This document shows positions 1 through 8,114 of a stretch of 64,000 nt of DNA, piece after piece. The stretch is taken from positions 4,092,139 through 4,156,138 of the forward strand of contig NZ_JAASRM010000001.1 of the NCBI RefSeq assembly GCF_011761565.1, read 5' to 3'. This stretch comes from Rhizomicrobium palustre. GTDB lineage: Bacteria; Pseudomonadota; Alphaproteobacteria; Micropepsales; Micropepsaceae. Every line of letters starts with the position of its first letter. Position 1 is the first letter of the stretch. The position numbers and the translations under genes are program-made. Below the pieces are notes generated by a model that saw only the letters and a program-made list of their open reading frames with translations, did not search any database and was not told the DNA's origin.

Positions 1-77
1 CATAGGGGATTTAATTGTCGCGCTTTCGGACGGAAAACCGGATTCCACTTTTCCTGAAAGCGCTCTGAGGAGACGCC

Positions 78-845
78 GTGTTTTTTCTCTTCTCCAAGCT
101 CTTCTGGTTCGTAGTGGCGCCGAGCCACATCCTTATCTGGCTGACCATTGCCACCGCGATCCTGCTGTTTTCCGGGCAGGTGCGACAGGCGCGTTGGGCC
201 GCGGGAGCGGCAGCGATTCTGTTTGTCGCCATCGGGCTTTTGCCGGTCGGCGCTTGGCTGATTCAGGGCGTCGAAAACCGCTATGAGCATCCTGCCGCAC
301 CCAACCGGGTTGATGGCATTCTGATCCTGGGTGGCGGCAGCAAGACCGACATTCTTCTCTCCCGCCATGCGCTGGGCATGGATCACGGGCTGGTCAGGCT
401 GGTCGAAGGGGCGGTGTTGGCGCGGCAGTATCCCAGCGCAAAGGTGGTGTTTAGCGGCGGCTCGGGTGATCCCCGCCATCAGGAGATGCCCGAAGCAATT
501 TCTGCGCGCGCCATTCTTCTGTCGCTAGGGGTCCCACCGGAGCGCCTGACCATCGAGGGCAAATCCCGCAATACCTGGGAAAATTTCGTCTTCACCAAGG
601 AAATTGTGAAACCTAAGCCGGGTGATACCTGGCTTTTGGTAACCTCTGGCTTTCACATGCCGCGCTCAGCGGGCATCGCGCAAAAAGTCGGCTGGAAAGT
701 CCTGCCCTGGCCGGTGGATTTCACCACGCCCGCGCGCGTGCCCTTCTCCCCTGAAACCGTGCCGGAGAATCTGGAGCGGACTGATCTGGCGGTGCATGAA
801 TACATCGGCGCGGTGATTTATCGCCTGACTGGCAAAGCCAGTTAA
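78..845 (+). CDS. YdcF/ElyC-family (DUF218) envelope protein
   Basis: A 255-residue protein with a GTG start preceded by GAGGAG at 67-72. The first ~65 residues hold two hydrophobic segments, so the protein is probably anchored in the inner membrane with the DUF218 domain outside or at the membrane face. The DUF218 signature is visible: ILILGGG near residue 80, VVFSGGSG near 120, SRNTWEN near 160 and TSGFHMPRS near 185. E. coli relatives (ElyC, SanA, YdcF) are linked to envelope integrity and polyprenyl-carrier metabolism, but the reaction is unclear. It stands just upstream of pyrB with a 63-bp gap and no obvious functional link to it. The family call is firm and the role is not. Confidence 0.85.
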   Translation: MFFLFSKLFWFVVAPSHILIWLTIATAILLFSGQVRQARWAAGAAAILFVAIGLLPVGAWLIQGVENRYEHPAAPNRVDGILILGGGSKTDILLSRHALGMDHGLVRLVEGAVLARQYPSAKVVFSGGSGDPRHQEMPEAISARAILLSLGVPPERLTIEGKSRNTWENFVFTKEIVKPKPGDTWLLVTSGFHMPRSAGIAQKVGWKVLPWPVDFTTPARVPFSPETVPENLERTDLAVHEYIGAVIYRLTGKAS

Positions 846-908
846 AACTGTGGGCCAAGGCGCCGCAAAGCTTGCCCAACCGCCTCTGCCTGCTATAAGC
901 GGGGCCCG

Positions 909-1871
909 ATGAGCCAGGCCACACAGCCAATCCTTCTTTCCAGCCATCTTCTTGGCATCGAAGGACTTTCCGTCGGTGAAATCACCGCCCTCCTCGATTT
1001 GGCCGAGGATTATGTCGCACTCGGACGCTCCCGGGAAAAGAAGTCGCCGATCCTGAAGGGTCGCACGGTCATAAACCTCTTTTTCGAGCCTTCGACCCGT
1101 ACCCAATCGTCTTTCGAGCTTGCTGGTAAGCGCCTTGGCGCGGACGTCATGAATATGAGCGTTCGTACCTCCTCGGTGACCAAGGGCGAGACTCTGATCG
1201 ACACCGCCACCACGCTGAACGCGATGCGTCCCGATATTCTGATCGTTCGCCATCAGGATTCCGGCGCGACTTCGCTTCTGGCACGCAAAGTGGATTGCTG
1301 TGTCGTCAATGCGGGCGATGGTTCGCATGAACACCCGACGCAAGCATTGCTCGACGCACTGACGATCCGGCGCCGGGGCCGTTCCTTCCAGGGCCTGACG
1401 GTGGCGATATGCGGTGACGTGCTGCATAGCCGCGTGGCGCGCTCCAACATCCACCTCCTCGCCAAGATGGGCGCGCGTGTGCGCCTCGTCGGTCCGCGCA
1501 CCTTGATGCCGGCCGATGTCGCCCGCTTTGGCGTGGAAACCTTCACCGACATGCGCGAAGGCCTTAAGGGCGCGGACATTGTGATGATGCTGCGCCTGCA
1601 GCTCGAGCGGATGAGCGGAGCCTTCGTGCCCTCCACTCGCGAGTATTTCCGCTATTGGGGGCTGGACCGCGAGAAGCTCTCCTATGCCAATCCCGGTGCG
1701 CTTGTGATGCATCCGGGGCCGATGAATCGCGGTGTCGAAATCGCCTCTGAAGTGGCCGACGACCTCGAAGTCAGCCTGATCCACGAACAGGTGGAGATGG
1801 GTGTCGCCATCCGCATGGCGGTGCTCGATGCTTTGGCGCGCGGCCTGCCGCAAGAGGGGCGCAACATATGA
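909..1871 (+). CDS. pyrB: Aspartate carbamoyltransferase catalytic chain
   Basis: A 320-residue enzyme that joins carbamoyl phosphate and aspartate to give carbamoyl-aspartate, the committed step of pyrimidine synthesis in the cytoplasm. The carbamoyl-phosphate loop [12 protein letters not shown] lies near residues 59-70, HPTQALLD near 139-146, and the aspartate-side [11 protein letters not shown] near 267-277. Length is normal for the family. The stop overlaps the start of pyrC by four bases (ATGA), indicating translational coupling. No pyrI regulatory chain is present. The partner DHOase-like gene appears catalytically dead, so this looks like the class in which a non-enzymatic DHOase homologue supports the transcarbamoylase. 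Confidence 0.97.
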   Translation: MSQATQPILLSSHLLGIEGLSVGEITALLDLAEDYVALGRSREKKSPILKGRTVINLFFEPSTRTQSSFELAGKRLGADVMNMSVRTSSVTKGETLIDTATTLNAMRPDILIVRHQDSGATSLLARKVDCCVVNAGDGSHEHPTQALLDALTIRRRGRSFQGLTVAICGDVLHSRVARSNIHLLAKMGARVRLVGPRTLMPADVARFGVETFTDMREGLKGADIVMMLRLQLERMSGAFVPSTREYFRYWGLDREKLSYANPGALVMHPGPMNRGVEIASEVADDLEVSLIHEQVEMGVAIRMAVLDALARGLPQEGRNI

Positions 1872-3157
1872 CCCGCACGCTGTTCCTCAATGCGCGGCTG
1901 ATCGATCCCAAAAGCGGGATGGATGTTAAAGGCGGTCTTCTCTGCGAAGACGGCAAGATTTTGGATGTGGGCGCGCATATCAGCGGCGCCGATGCCTCGC
2001 AGGTTGTCGATTGCAAAGGGCTGGTGCTGGCGCCTGGCCTGATTGATATGCGCGTCTTCACCGGCGAGCCCGGTAGCGAACATCGCGAAACCCTGGCGAC
2101 GGCTTCCGATGCTGCGGTGGCGGGCGGCGTGACGACCATCATCGTCATGCCGAATACCGATCCTGTCATCGATGAGCCTTCGCTGGTCGATTTCATTCGC
2201 CGCCGCGCCGAAGCTACCGCCAAGGTGCGCGTGCATCCGATGGCCGCCCTCACCCAGCATCTGGCTGGCGAGGTGATGACCGAGATCGGGCTTTTGAAAG
2301 AAGCCGGTGCAGTGGCCTTCACCGATGGCGATCGCACCATTGCCAATACGCGCGTGCTGCGCCGGGCCCTCTCCTACACCTCCGCCTTCGATGCGCTGGT
2401 GGTGGCCCATGCCGAAGACCCGGACCTCACCAAAGGCGCGGCAGCGAGCGAGAGCGAATATGCCATGCGGCTCGGCATTCCCGCGGCCCCAGCCGCAGCC
2501 GAGGTGATGATCGTGGAACGCGATATCCGCCTCGTGGAGCTGACGGGCGCGCGCTATCACTTTGCGCAGATTTCCACTGCTGCATCGCTTGAAGCGATTG
2601 CCAATGCCAAAGCGCGCGGGCTTCCCATCACTTGCGGTGTATCGGCCCATCACCTGGCGCTGAACGAACTTGATGTCGGCACCTATTTCACCTTCATGAA
2701 GGTGAAGCCGCCGCTGCGTTCGGAAGCGGACCGTCAAGCCATGGTCGATGGCGTCGCCTCGGGTGTGATCGATGTGATCGTCTCCAGCCATGATCCGCAA
2801 GCCGCCGATACCAAGCGCCAGCCTTATGCGCAGGCCGCCTTCGGGGCGGTGGGTCTTGAAACGCTGCTGCCCGTCGCGCTCGGCCTTTATCATGATGGCA
2901 AGGCAGAGCTGGCGCATGTCTTGAAAGCGCTGACCTGCACACCCGCGAAATTGTTGGGTCTGGCGAGCGGCAAGCTGGAAAAAGGCGCGCCCGCTGATCT
3001 CGTTCTGATCGATACGGACGCGCCTTACGTGGTCGATCCTTCGATGCTGCATTCGCGCGCCCGCAACACACCCTTCAAGGGGCGCAAGTTCCAGGGCCGC
3101 GCGGTGAAGACCTTTGTCGGCGGTGAATGCGTGTTTGAACGGAGCGGCCCCAAATGA
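1868..3157 (+). CDS. pyrC: Dihydroorotase-like protein, probably non-catalytic (PyrC/PyrX type)
   Basis: A 429-residue member of the class I dihydroorotase/amidohydrolase family. Overall similarity is clear (PGLID at 57-60, [24 protein letters not shown]). The catalytic residues are largely missing, however. The first metal motif, normally D-x-H-x-H, reads D60-M-R-V-F; the later metal histidine in HIAHVST is replaced (HFAQIST); and the catalytic aspartate of TDHAPH is replaced (SSHDPQ). Loss of these residues is known from PyrC'/PyrX proteins that structurally support PyrB, and I infer that role here. An active dihydroorotase should then be encoded elsewhere. The gene overlaps pyrB and plsY by ATGA at both ends, so the three form a coupled operon. 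Confidence 0.9.
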   Translation: MTRTLFLNARLIDPKSGMDVKGGLLCEDGKILDVGAHISGADASQVVDCKGLVLAPGLIDMRVFTGEPGSEHRETLATASDAAVAGGVTTIIVMPNTDPVIDEPSLVDFIRRRAEATAKVRVHPMAALTQHLAGEVMTEIGLLKEAGAVAFTDGDRTIANTRVLRRALSYTSAFDALVVAHAEDPDLTKGAAASESEYAMRLGIPAAPAAAEVMIVERDIRLVELTGARYHFAQISTAASLEAIANAKARGLPITCGVSAHHLALNELDVGTYFTFMKVKPPLRSEADRQAMVDGVASGVIDVIVSSHDPQAADTKRQPYAQAAFGAVGLETLLPVALGLYHDGKAELAHVLKALTCTPAKLLGLASGKLEKGAPADLVLIDTDAPYVVDPSMLHSRARNTPFKGRKFQGRAVKTFVGGECVFERSGPK

Positions 3158-3789
3158 ATGGCATGACCGCCCTCTCCTGGTCCGGCGCCGCGTATGCAGC
3201 ACTGATTGGCTATGGTCTGGGATCGGTTCCATTCGGGCTTTTGATCTCGCTCGCCGCAGGTCTTGGCGATGTGCGCAAGATCGGCTCGGGCAATATCGGC
3301 GCCACCAATGTGCTGCGCACCGGCAAGAAATGGGCGGCGGCGCTGACCTTGCTGCTCGATGGCGGCAAAGGTCTTGTCGCCGTCCTTCTGGCGGGCATGT
3401 TTTTGGGCGCATCGGCGGCGCTGGTGGCAGGGCTTTGCGCCGTGCTCGGCCATATCTTTCCGGTTTGGCTGAAGTTCAAAGGCGGCAAAGGCGTTGCAAC
3501 CGTGATCGGCGTGCTGCTCGGGCTTTATTGGCCGGTGGGGCTGCTCTTCATCGCCACCTGGATTGGCATGGCCTACCTCTTGCGCATCTCGTCGCTCTCG
3601 GCGCTGACCGCGGCGGCGCTGGCGCCCGCTTATATGATGGCCTTTGGCGATCTCACCAAAGCGATCTTCGCTTTCATCCTCACCATCATTCTCTTTCTCA
3701 CCCATCACGCCAATATCTACCGGCTGTGGCACGGCCAAGAGCCGCGCATTGGGCAGAAGAAGAAAGACGAGAACACTTCATCGCCCTAA
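3154..3789 (+). CDS. plsY: Acyl-phosphate:glycerol-3-phosphate acyltransferase PlsY
   Basis: A 211-residue integral membrane enzyme that transfers an acyl group from acyl-phosphate to glycerol-3-phosphate, making lysophosphatidate for phospholipid synthesis. The three conserved PlsY loops are present: GSVPFG followed by GSGNIGATNVLR near residues 48-59, DGGKG near 69, and GHIFPVWLKFKGGKG near 98-112. Five or so hydrophobic segments separate them. It starts inside the pyrC stop (ATGA); ATG 3163 is an alternative start three codons later. It is probably transcribed with pyrB-pyrC. A short perfect hairpin follows at 3823-3854. Confidence 0.95.
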   Translation: MNGMTALSWSGAAYAALIGYGLGSVPFGLLISLAAGLGDVRKIGSGNIGATNVLRTGKKWAAALTLLLDGGKGLVAVLLAGMFLGASAALVAGLCAVLGHIFPVWLKFKGGKGVATVIGVLLGLYWPVGLLFIATWIGMAYLLRISSLSALTAAALAPAYMMAFGDLTKAIFAFILTIILFLTHHANIYRLWHGQEPRIGQKKKDENTSSP

Positions 3790-3822
3790 ATTGTACGGCG
3801 AGGCTTGCGTCTTCCTATTTTT

Positions 3823-3854
3823 CGTCGTGGCCGGGCTCCGACCCGGCCATGACG
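3823..3854. repeat. Short palindrome between plsY and dprA
   Basis: Two 13-base arms, CGTCGTGGCCGGG and CCCGGCCATGACG, pair around a six-base loop with a single mismatch. The GTCAT/ATGAC ends resemble the termini of the longer family A repeats found later in the window, so this may be a minimal relative. There is no T-tract, so it is not a typical intrinsic terminator, although it could act as a 3' stabilising hairpin for the pyrB-pyrC-plsY transcript. Confidence 0.6.
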
Positions 3855-3926
3855 ATCTGAGGTAGCTTCCAGTTTTACCATTTGAACTTCTCAACCTCTG
3901 GTGCCACGATGGCAGCGGGGGATTTC

Positions 3927-5042
3927 ATGCCGCGCGCATTGACCGAGATCGAACGCGTTCGATGGCTGCAGCTGTCGCGCACTCCGAATGTGGGGCCAGT
4001 GACTTTCGCACAGTTGCTGGCGCGCTTTGGCAGTGCGGAAAAAGCCCTCGCCGAAGTGCCCCGTCTCGCCCGTCGTGGCGGAGGCGCCCCGCCTAAGCCA
4101 CCTGATGCCGCAGTGATTGAAGATGAGATCGCGGCGCTCGAAAAATGGGGCGGCAAATTCATCGCGTCTTGCGAGCCCGATTTTCCCAAAGGTCTTGCGG
4201 GCTTGGACGCCCCGCCGCCAGTCATCTCGGTGCTGGGTCATCCCCATCTTCTCAGACGAGAGGCGGTGGCGATTGTTGGTGCCCGCAACGCTTCGGCCTT
4301 GGGGCGCAAGCTAGCACAGACCCTCGCCCGCGATCTCGGCGATGCAGGCCTGACGGTAGTTTCCGGCATGGCGCGCGGGATCGATACGGCAGCGCATGAA
4401 GGTGCGCTCGAAAGCGGCACGGTCGCGGTCGTGGCAGGTGGTGTCGACATTATATATCCGCCAGAGAACAAGCTTCTCTATGCGCGGCTCATTGCTGAAG
4501 GCGCGGTGATATCCGAAATGCCGCTTAGCGAGGCGCCGCAAGCGCGCCATTTCCCGCGCCGCAACCGCATCGTTTCCGGTATGGCGCGTGGCGTGGTGGT
4601 GGTGGAAGCTGCGGAAGGCTCGGGCTCGTTGATCACCGCACGCATGGCGCTGGAGCAAAACCGCGAGGTCTTTGCCGTACCGGGTTCCCCGCTCGATCCC
4701 CGCGCCAAGGGGGCCAACCGGCTGATCCGCGACGGCGCCACCCTGACCGAAAGTGCCGCCGATGTGCTTGCCGTCCTCGCCCCCATTTTAGGCAGCGGCT
4801 TCGATGAACCGGGGCGCCAAGCCCCCTCCTCTGGCGCCAGCCTCAGCGAGGCGGAAATCGACCGGGTTCGGGGTGCGGTTGAGGAGGCGTTGGGGCCCGC
4901 TCCGGTTTCTATCGACGAGCTGATTCGGCTCACCGATGCCCCAGCACAGGCGGTTTTGGCCATACTTCTGGAGCTGGAATTGGCAGGAAAGCTGACCCGT
5001 CACCCCGGCAATGCAGTGTCATGGGGTGTCAATTCTGGCTGA
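3927..5042 (+). CDS. dprA: DNA-processing protein DprA
   Basis: A protein of about 371 residues that binds single-stranded DNA and loads RecA during natural transformation. An N-terminal helical region (VGPVTFAQLLARFG) precedes the Rossmann-like DprA core with GARNAS, VSGMARGIDTAAHEGAL, AGGVDIIYPPEN and FPRRNRIVSGMA. A C-terminal winged-helix module follows (VSIDELIRLTDA). I chose ATG 3927 because GGGGG lies five bases upstream; ATG 3909 and TTG 3882 are in frame but lack a ribosome site. No other competence genes are nearby. The plsY-dprA-topA order is common in alphaproteobacteria. Confidence 0.94.
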   Translation: MPRALTEIERVRWLQLSRTPNVGPVTFAQLLARFGSAEKALAEVPRLARRGGGAPPKPPDAAVIEDEIAALEKWGGKFIASCEPDFPKGLAGLDAPPPVISVLGHPHLLRREAVAIVGARNASALGRKLAQTLARDLGDAGLTVVSGMARGIDTAAHEGALESGTVAVVAGGVDIIYPPENKLLYARLIAEGAVISEMPLSEAPQARHFPRRNRIVSGMARGVVVVEAAEGSGSLITARMALEQNREVFAVPGSPLDPRAKGANRLIRDGATLTESAADVLAVLAPILGSGFDEPGRQAPSSGASLSEAEIDRVRGAVEEALGPAPVSIDELIRLTDAPAQAVLAILLELELAGKLTRHPGNAVSWGVNSG

Positions 5043-5203
5043 ATCTCAGATTGGATTTTCGCCTCCACCTCTGCGAGCACCAATAGATGGGCTAGAATCG
5101 CTTGGTTTTGCCGCTCTGCGATCCGGCGCAGGGATTGAAGCATCTCTTCGGTGTAACGGGCCGTTTCAGCTGGGGAAAAGCCGTCGAGTTGCGAGGTGGG
5201 CAT
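5000..5203 (-). CDS. Small uncharacterised protein, antisense to the dprA end
   Basis: A 67-residue reading frame opposite the dprA-topA gap, overlapping the last ~43 bases of dprA tail to tail. The translation reads like a real helical protein: SPAETARYTEEMLQSLRRIA followed by a run of alanine, leucine and glutamate (HLLVLAEVEAKIQSE). I recall similar small conserved proteins in alphaproteobacteria but no function. No good ribosome site is visible before ATG 5203, which lowers confidence. It could be a membrane-free coiled-coil peptide or a spurious frame. Confidence 0.5.
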   Translation of the reverse strand: MPTSQLDGFSPAETARYTEEMLQSLRRIAERQNQAILAHLLVLAEVEAKIQSEIQPELTPHDTALPG

Positions 5204-5409
5204 GACAACCAGAAGGATCAGGTTACGAGCGCTACGCTATGGGAAGCGAAATTCTATTGCAACCACTAGTTACAAATTTGGCCTATTACGAAGATTCTGC
5301 AATTTTTGGTAATTAATACTCCCCAAATCGCGCGTTGACACCGTTCCGCCCCTTCCCCCAGTGTCCCGCCTCCTTATATCCCCCTGGTCCTTTTTGAGTC
5401 CCCTCACTG

Positions 5410-8112
5410 ATGAACGTTCTCGTCGTAGAATCCCCGGCCAAGGCCAAGACCATCAATAAGTACCTTGGCTCGAGCTATAAGGTCCTGGCCAGCTTCGGCC
5501 ATATCCGCGATCTGCCTCCCAAAGACGGGTCGGTGCGGCCGGACGAAGACTTTGCCATGGATTGGCATGTCGACGAGCGCGCCCAGAAGCGGATCAAGGA
5601 TATCGCCGACGCGGTGAAGACCGCCGACAAGCTCATCCTGGCCACTGACCCGGATCGCGAAGGTGAAGCGATTTCCTGGCACGTGCTAGAGGTGTTGAAG
5701 CAAAAGAAGGCGCTGGGACACGCCCATATCGAGCGCGTGGTGTTCAACGCCATCACCAAGAATGCCATTCTGGAAGCCATCAAGAATCCCCGCGACATCA
5801 ATGTGGAATTGGTGGACGCCTATCTGGCGCGCCGCGCGCTGGACTATCTTGTCGGCTTCACCCTGTCGCCGGTGCTGTGGCGCAAACTGCCGGGCGCCAA
5901 ATCGGCTGGCCGCGTGCAATCGGTCGCGTTGCGGCTGGTGGTCGACCGCGAACTCGAAATCGAAGCCTTCAAGACCCAGGAATATTGGACGGTAGATGCC
6001 AATGTTCTTGCCTATGGCGAAGATGCGAGCCCGACACCTTTCGGTGCCCGCCTTACCCATCTTGGCGGCAAGAAGCTGGAGAAGCTCGGCATCGCCAATG
6101 AGGCCGAAGCCAAGGCGGCGGTGGAGGCGATCAAATCGCGCAAGTTCAAGATCGGCTCGGTCGAATCCAAGCCGGTCAAGCGCCACCCTGCCCCGCCCTT
6201 CATTACGTCCACGCTGCAGCAGGAAGCGGCCCGCAAGCTCGGCTTCTCGGCCAAACGCACCATGCAGATCGCCCAGCACCTTTATGAAGGCGTCGATGTT
6301 GGCGGCGAAACGGTCGGCCTCATTACTTATATGCGTACCGACGGCGTGACCATGGACGGCAGCGCGGTGCAGGAAGCACGCGAGATGGCCGGCGAACGCT
6401 ATGGCGCGCGCTATGTGCCGAAATCGCCGCGCGTCTATACCTCCAAGGCGAAGAACGCCCAGGAAGCGCACGAAGCCATCCGCCCGACGAGCTTCCATCG
6501 CACCCCGGAAGCCGTTGCCCGCTATGTCGATGCCGATGCCGCGAAGCTCTATGAACTCGTGTGGAAACGCGCCATCGCCAGCCAGATGGAAAGCGCCGAG
6601 ATGGAGCGCACGACGGTCGACGTGACGTCCGAAGACGGTCAGGTGACCTTGCGCGCCACCGGCAGCGTGGTGCTGTTTGATGGCTTCCTTACCCTCTATC
6701 AGGAAGGCCATGACGACGAGACAGATGAGGATGGCAATCGCCTGCCCCGCGTCGCCGTCGGCAATCCGGCCACTATCGAAAAAGTGCTGCCGGAGCAGCA
6801 TTTCACCGAACCGCCGCCGCGCTATTCCGAAGCCAGCCTGGTGCGCAAGCTGGAAGAACTCGGCATCGGGCGGCCTTCCACCTATGCCTCGATCCTGTCG
6901 GTGCTGCGTGACCGCGCTTATGTGAAGATGGATCGCGGCCGCTTCTATCCCGAAGACAAGGGCCGCATCGTCACGGCGTTCCTGAAGAGCTTCTTCACCC
7001 GCTATGTGGAATATGATTTCACCGCCAACCTCGAGGAAAAGCTCGATGAGGTGTCGGCGGGCGAACTCGATTATAAGAAGCTCTTGGCCGATTTCTGGCG
7101 CGATTTCTCCGCCGCGATCGGTGAGACCAAGGATCTGAAAATCTCGCAGGTGATCGACACCCTGAACGAGATCATCGGACCGCATATCTTCCCGCAAGAG
7201 CCAGGCGGCGGCGATCCGCGCATCTGCCCCACCTGCGGCACCGGTCAGCTCAGCCTCAAGCTCGGCCGCTTCGGCGCTTTTGTTGGCTGTTCCAACTATC
7301 CGGAATGCCGCTTCACCCGTCAGCTTGGCCAGAAGAACGGCGAAGGCTCGAGCGAACCCAAGGTGCTGGGCATCTTCCCGGAGACCGGCGAAGAGATTTC
7401 CCTGCGCTCGGGCCGCTTCGGGCCTTATGTGCAGCTTGGCGAAGGCGACAAGCCCAAGCGCCAGGGCTTGCCCAAGGGCACGGATGCTGCGGATGTCGGT
7501 CTTGATCTGGCGATCAAGCTCCTCTCCCTGCCGCGCGAGGTGGGCAAGCATCCGGAATCCGGTGAGATGATCACCGCGAATTTCGGCCGCTATGGGCCTT
7601 ATGTGGCGCATAACGGCGCCTATGCCTCGCTGGAATCCCCCGAAGACGTCTTCACCATCGGGCTCAATCACGCCGTCACCATCCTGGCGGAGAAGGCGGC
7701 GAACCGCAAAGCCCCGCGCGGCGCGCAGGCGCTGAAGGAACTCGGCAATTCGCCGGAAGGCGTGGCGATCAAGGTGATGAAAGGCCGCTATGGCGCCTAT
7801 GTCAGCGATGGCACCACCAATGCGACGCTCACCGGCGGGCTCGAGCCGGAAACGGTAACGCTGGAAGAAGCGCTGAAGCTGCTCGCCGAGCGCGCTGCCA
7901 AAGGCCCGACGGCCAAGCAGAAGAAGAAGGCCGAGAAAGCCGCCAAGGCTGCGACGAAGAAAGCGGCCAAGCCCGAAGCGAAAACCAAAGCGCCTGCCAA
8001 AAAAGCAGCGCCGAAAAAGGCTGAGGTCAAGAAGGCTGCGAAACCTGCCGCCAAGAAGACCGTGAAGAAAGCCGCGCCGAAGAAGAAGACCGCTAAGGCG
8101 GCTGCGGAGTAG
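5410..8112 (+). CDS. topA: DNA topoisomerase I
   Basis: A 900-residue type IA topoisomerase that relaxes negative supercoils. The Toprim domain occupies the first ~140 residues (VVESPAKAKTI at the start, DPDREGEAISWH near 80). The active-site tyrosine is Tyr307 in LITYMRTDG. The C-terminal part has one four-cysteine zinc ribbon (CPTC...CSNYPEC, about residues 605-635), then repeated glycine-rich TopA C-terminal modules (LGRFGAFVG, SGRFGPYV, FGRYGPYV, KGRYGAYV). The last ~75 residues are an Ala/Lys-rich tail resembling histone H1, probably a non-specific DNA-binding extension. It is closely followed by rnr with a two-base gap, forming a likely operon. Confidence 0.98.
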   Translation: MNVLVVESPAKAKTINKYLGSSYKVLASFGHIRDLPPKDGSVRPDEDFAMDWHVDERAQKRIKDIADAVKTADKLILATDPDREGEAISWHVLEVLKQKKALGHAHIERVVFNAITKNAILEAIKNPRDINVELVDAYLARRALDYLVGFTLSPVLWRKLPGAKSAGRVQSVALRLVVDRELEIEAFKTQEYWTVDANVLAYGEDASPTPFGARLTHLGGKKLEKLGIANEAEAKAAVEAIKSRKFKIGSVESKPVKRHPAPPFITSTLQQEAARKLGFSAKRTMQIAQHLYEGVDVGGETVGLITYMRTDGVTMDGSAVQEAREMAGERYGARYVPKSPRVYTSKAKNAQEAHEAIRPTSFHRTPEAVARYVDADAAKLYELVWKRAIASQMESAEMERTTVDVTSEDGQVTLRATGSVVLFDGFLTLYQEGHDDETDEDGNRLPRVAVGNPATIEKVLPEQHFTEPPPRYSEASLVRKLEELGIGRPSTYASILSVLRDRAYVKMDRGRFYPEDKGRIVTAFLKSFFTRYVEYDFTANLEEKLDEVSAGELDYKKLLADFWRDFSAAIGETKDLKISQVIDTLNEIIGPHIFPQEPGGGDPRICPTCGTGQLSLKLGRFGAFVGCSNYPECRFTRQLGQKNGEGSSEPKVLGIFPETGEEISLRSGRFGPYVQLGEGDKPKRQGLPKGTDAADVGLDLAIKLLSLPREVGKHPESGEMITANFGRYGPYVAHNGAYASLESPEDVFTIGLNHAVTILAEKAANRKAPRGAQALKELGNSPEGVAIKVMKGRYGAYVSDGTTNATLTGGLEPETVTLEEALKLLAERAAKGPTAKQKKKAEKAAKAATKKAAKPEAKTKAPAKKAAPKKAEVKKAAKPAAKKTVKKAAPKKKTAKAAAE

Positions 8113-8114
8113 AG

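Noticed and set aside
666-1853. Long minus-strand open frame opposite pyrB
   Set aside because: It is a shadow of the GC-rich gene: codon pattern mirrors pyrB, and the protein is His/Arg/Gly-rich without any recognisable fold.
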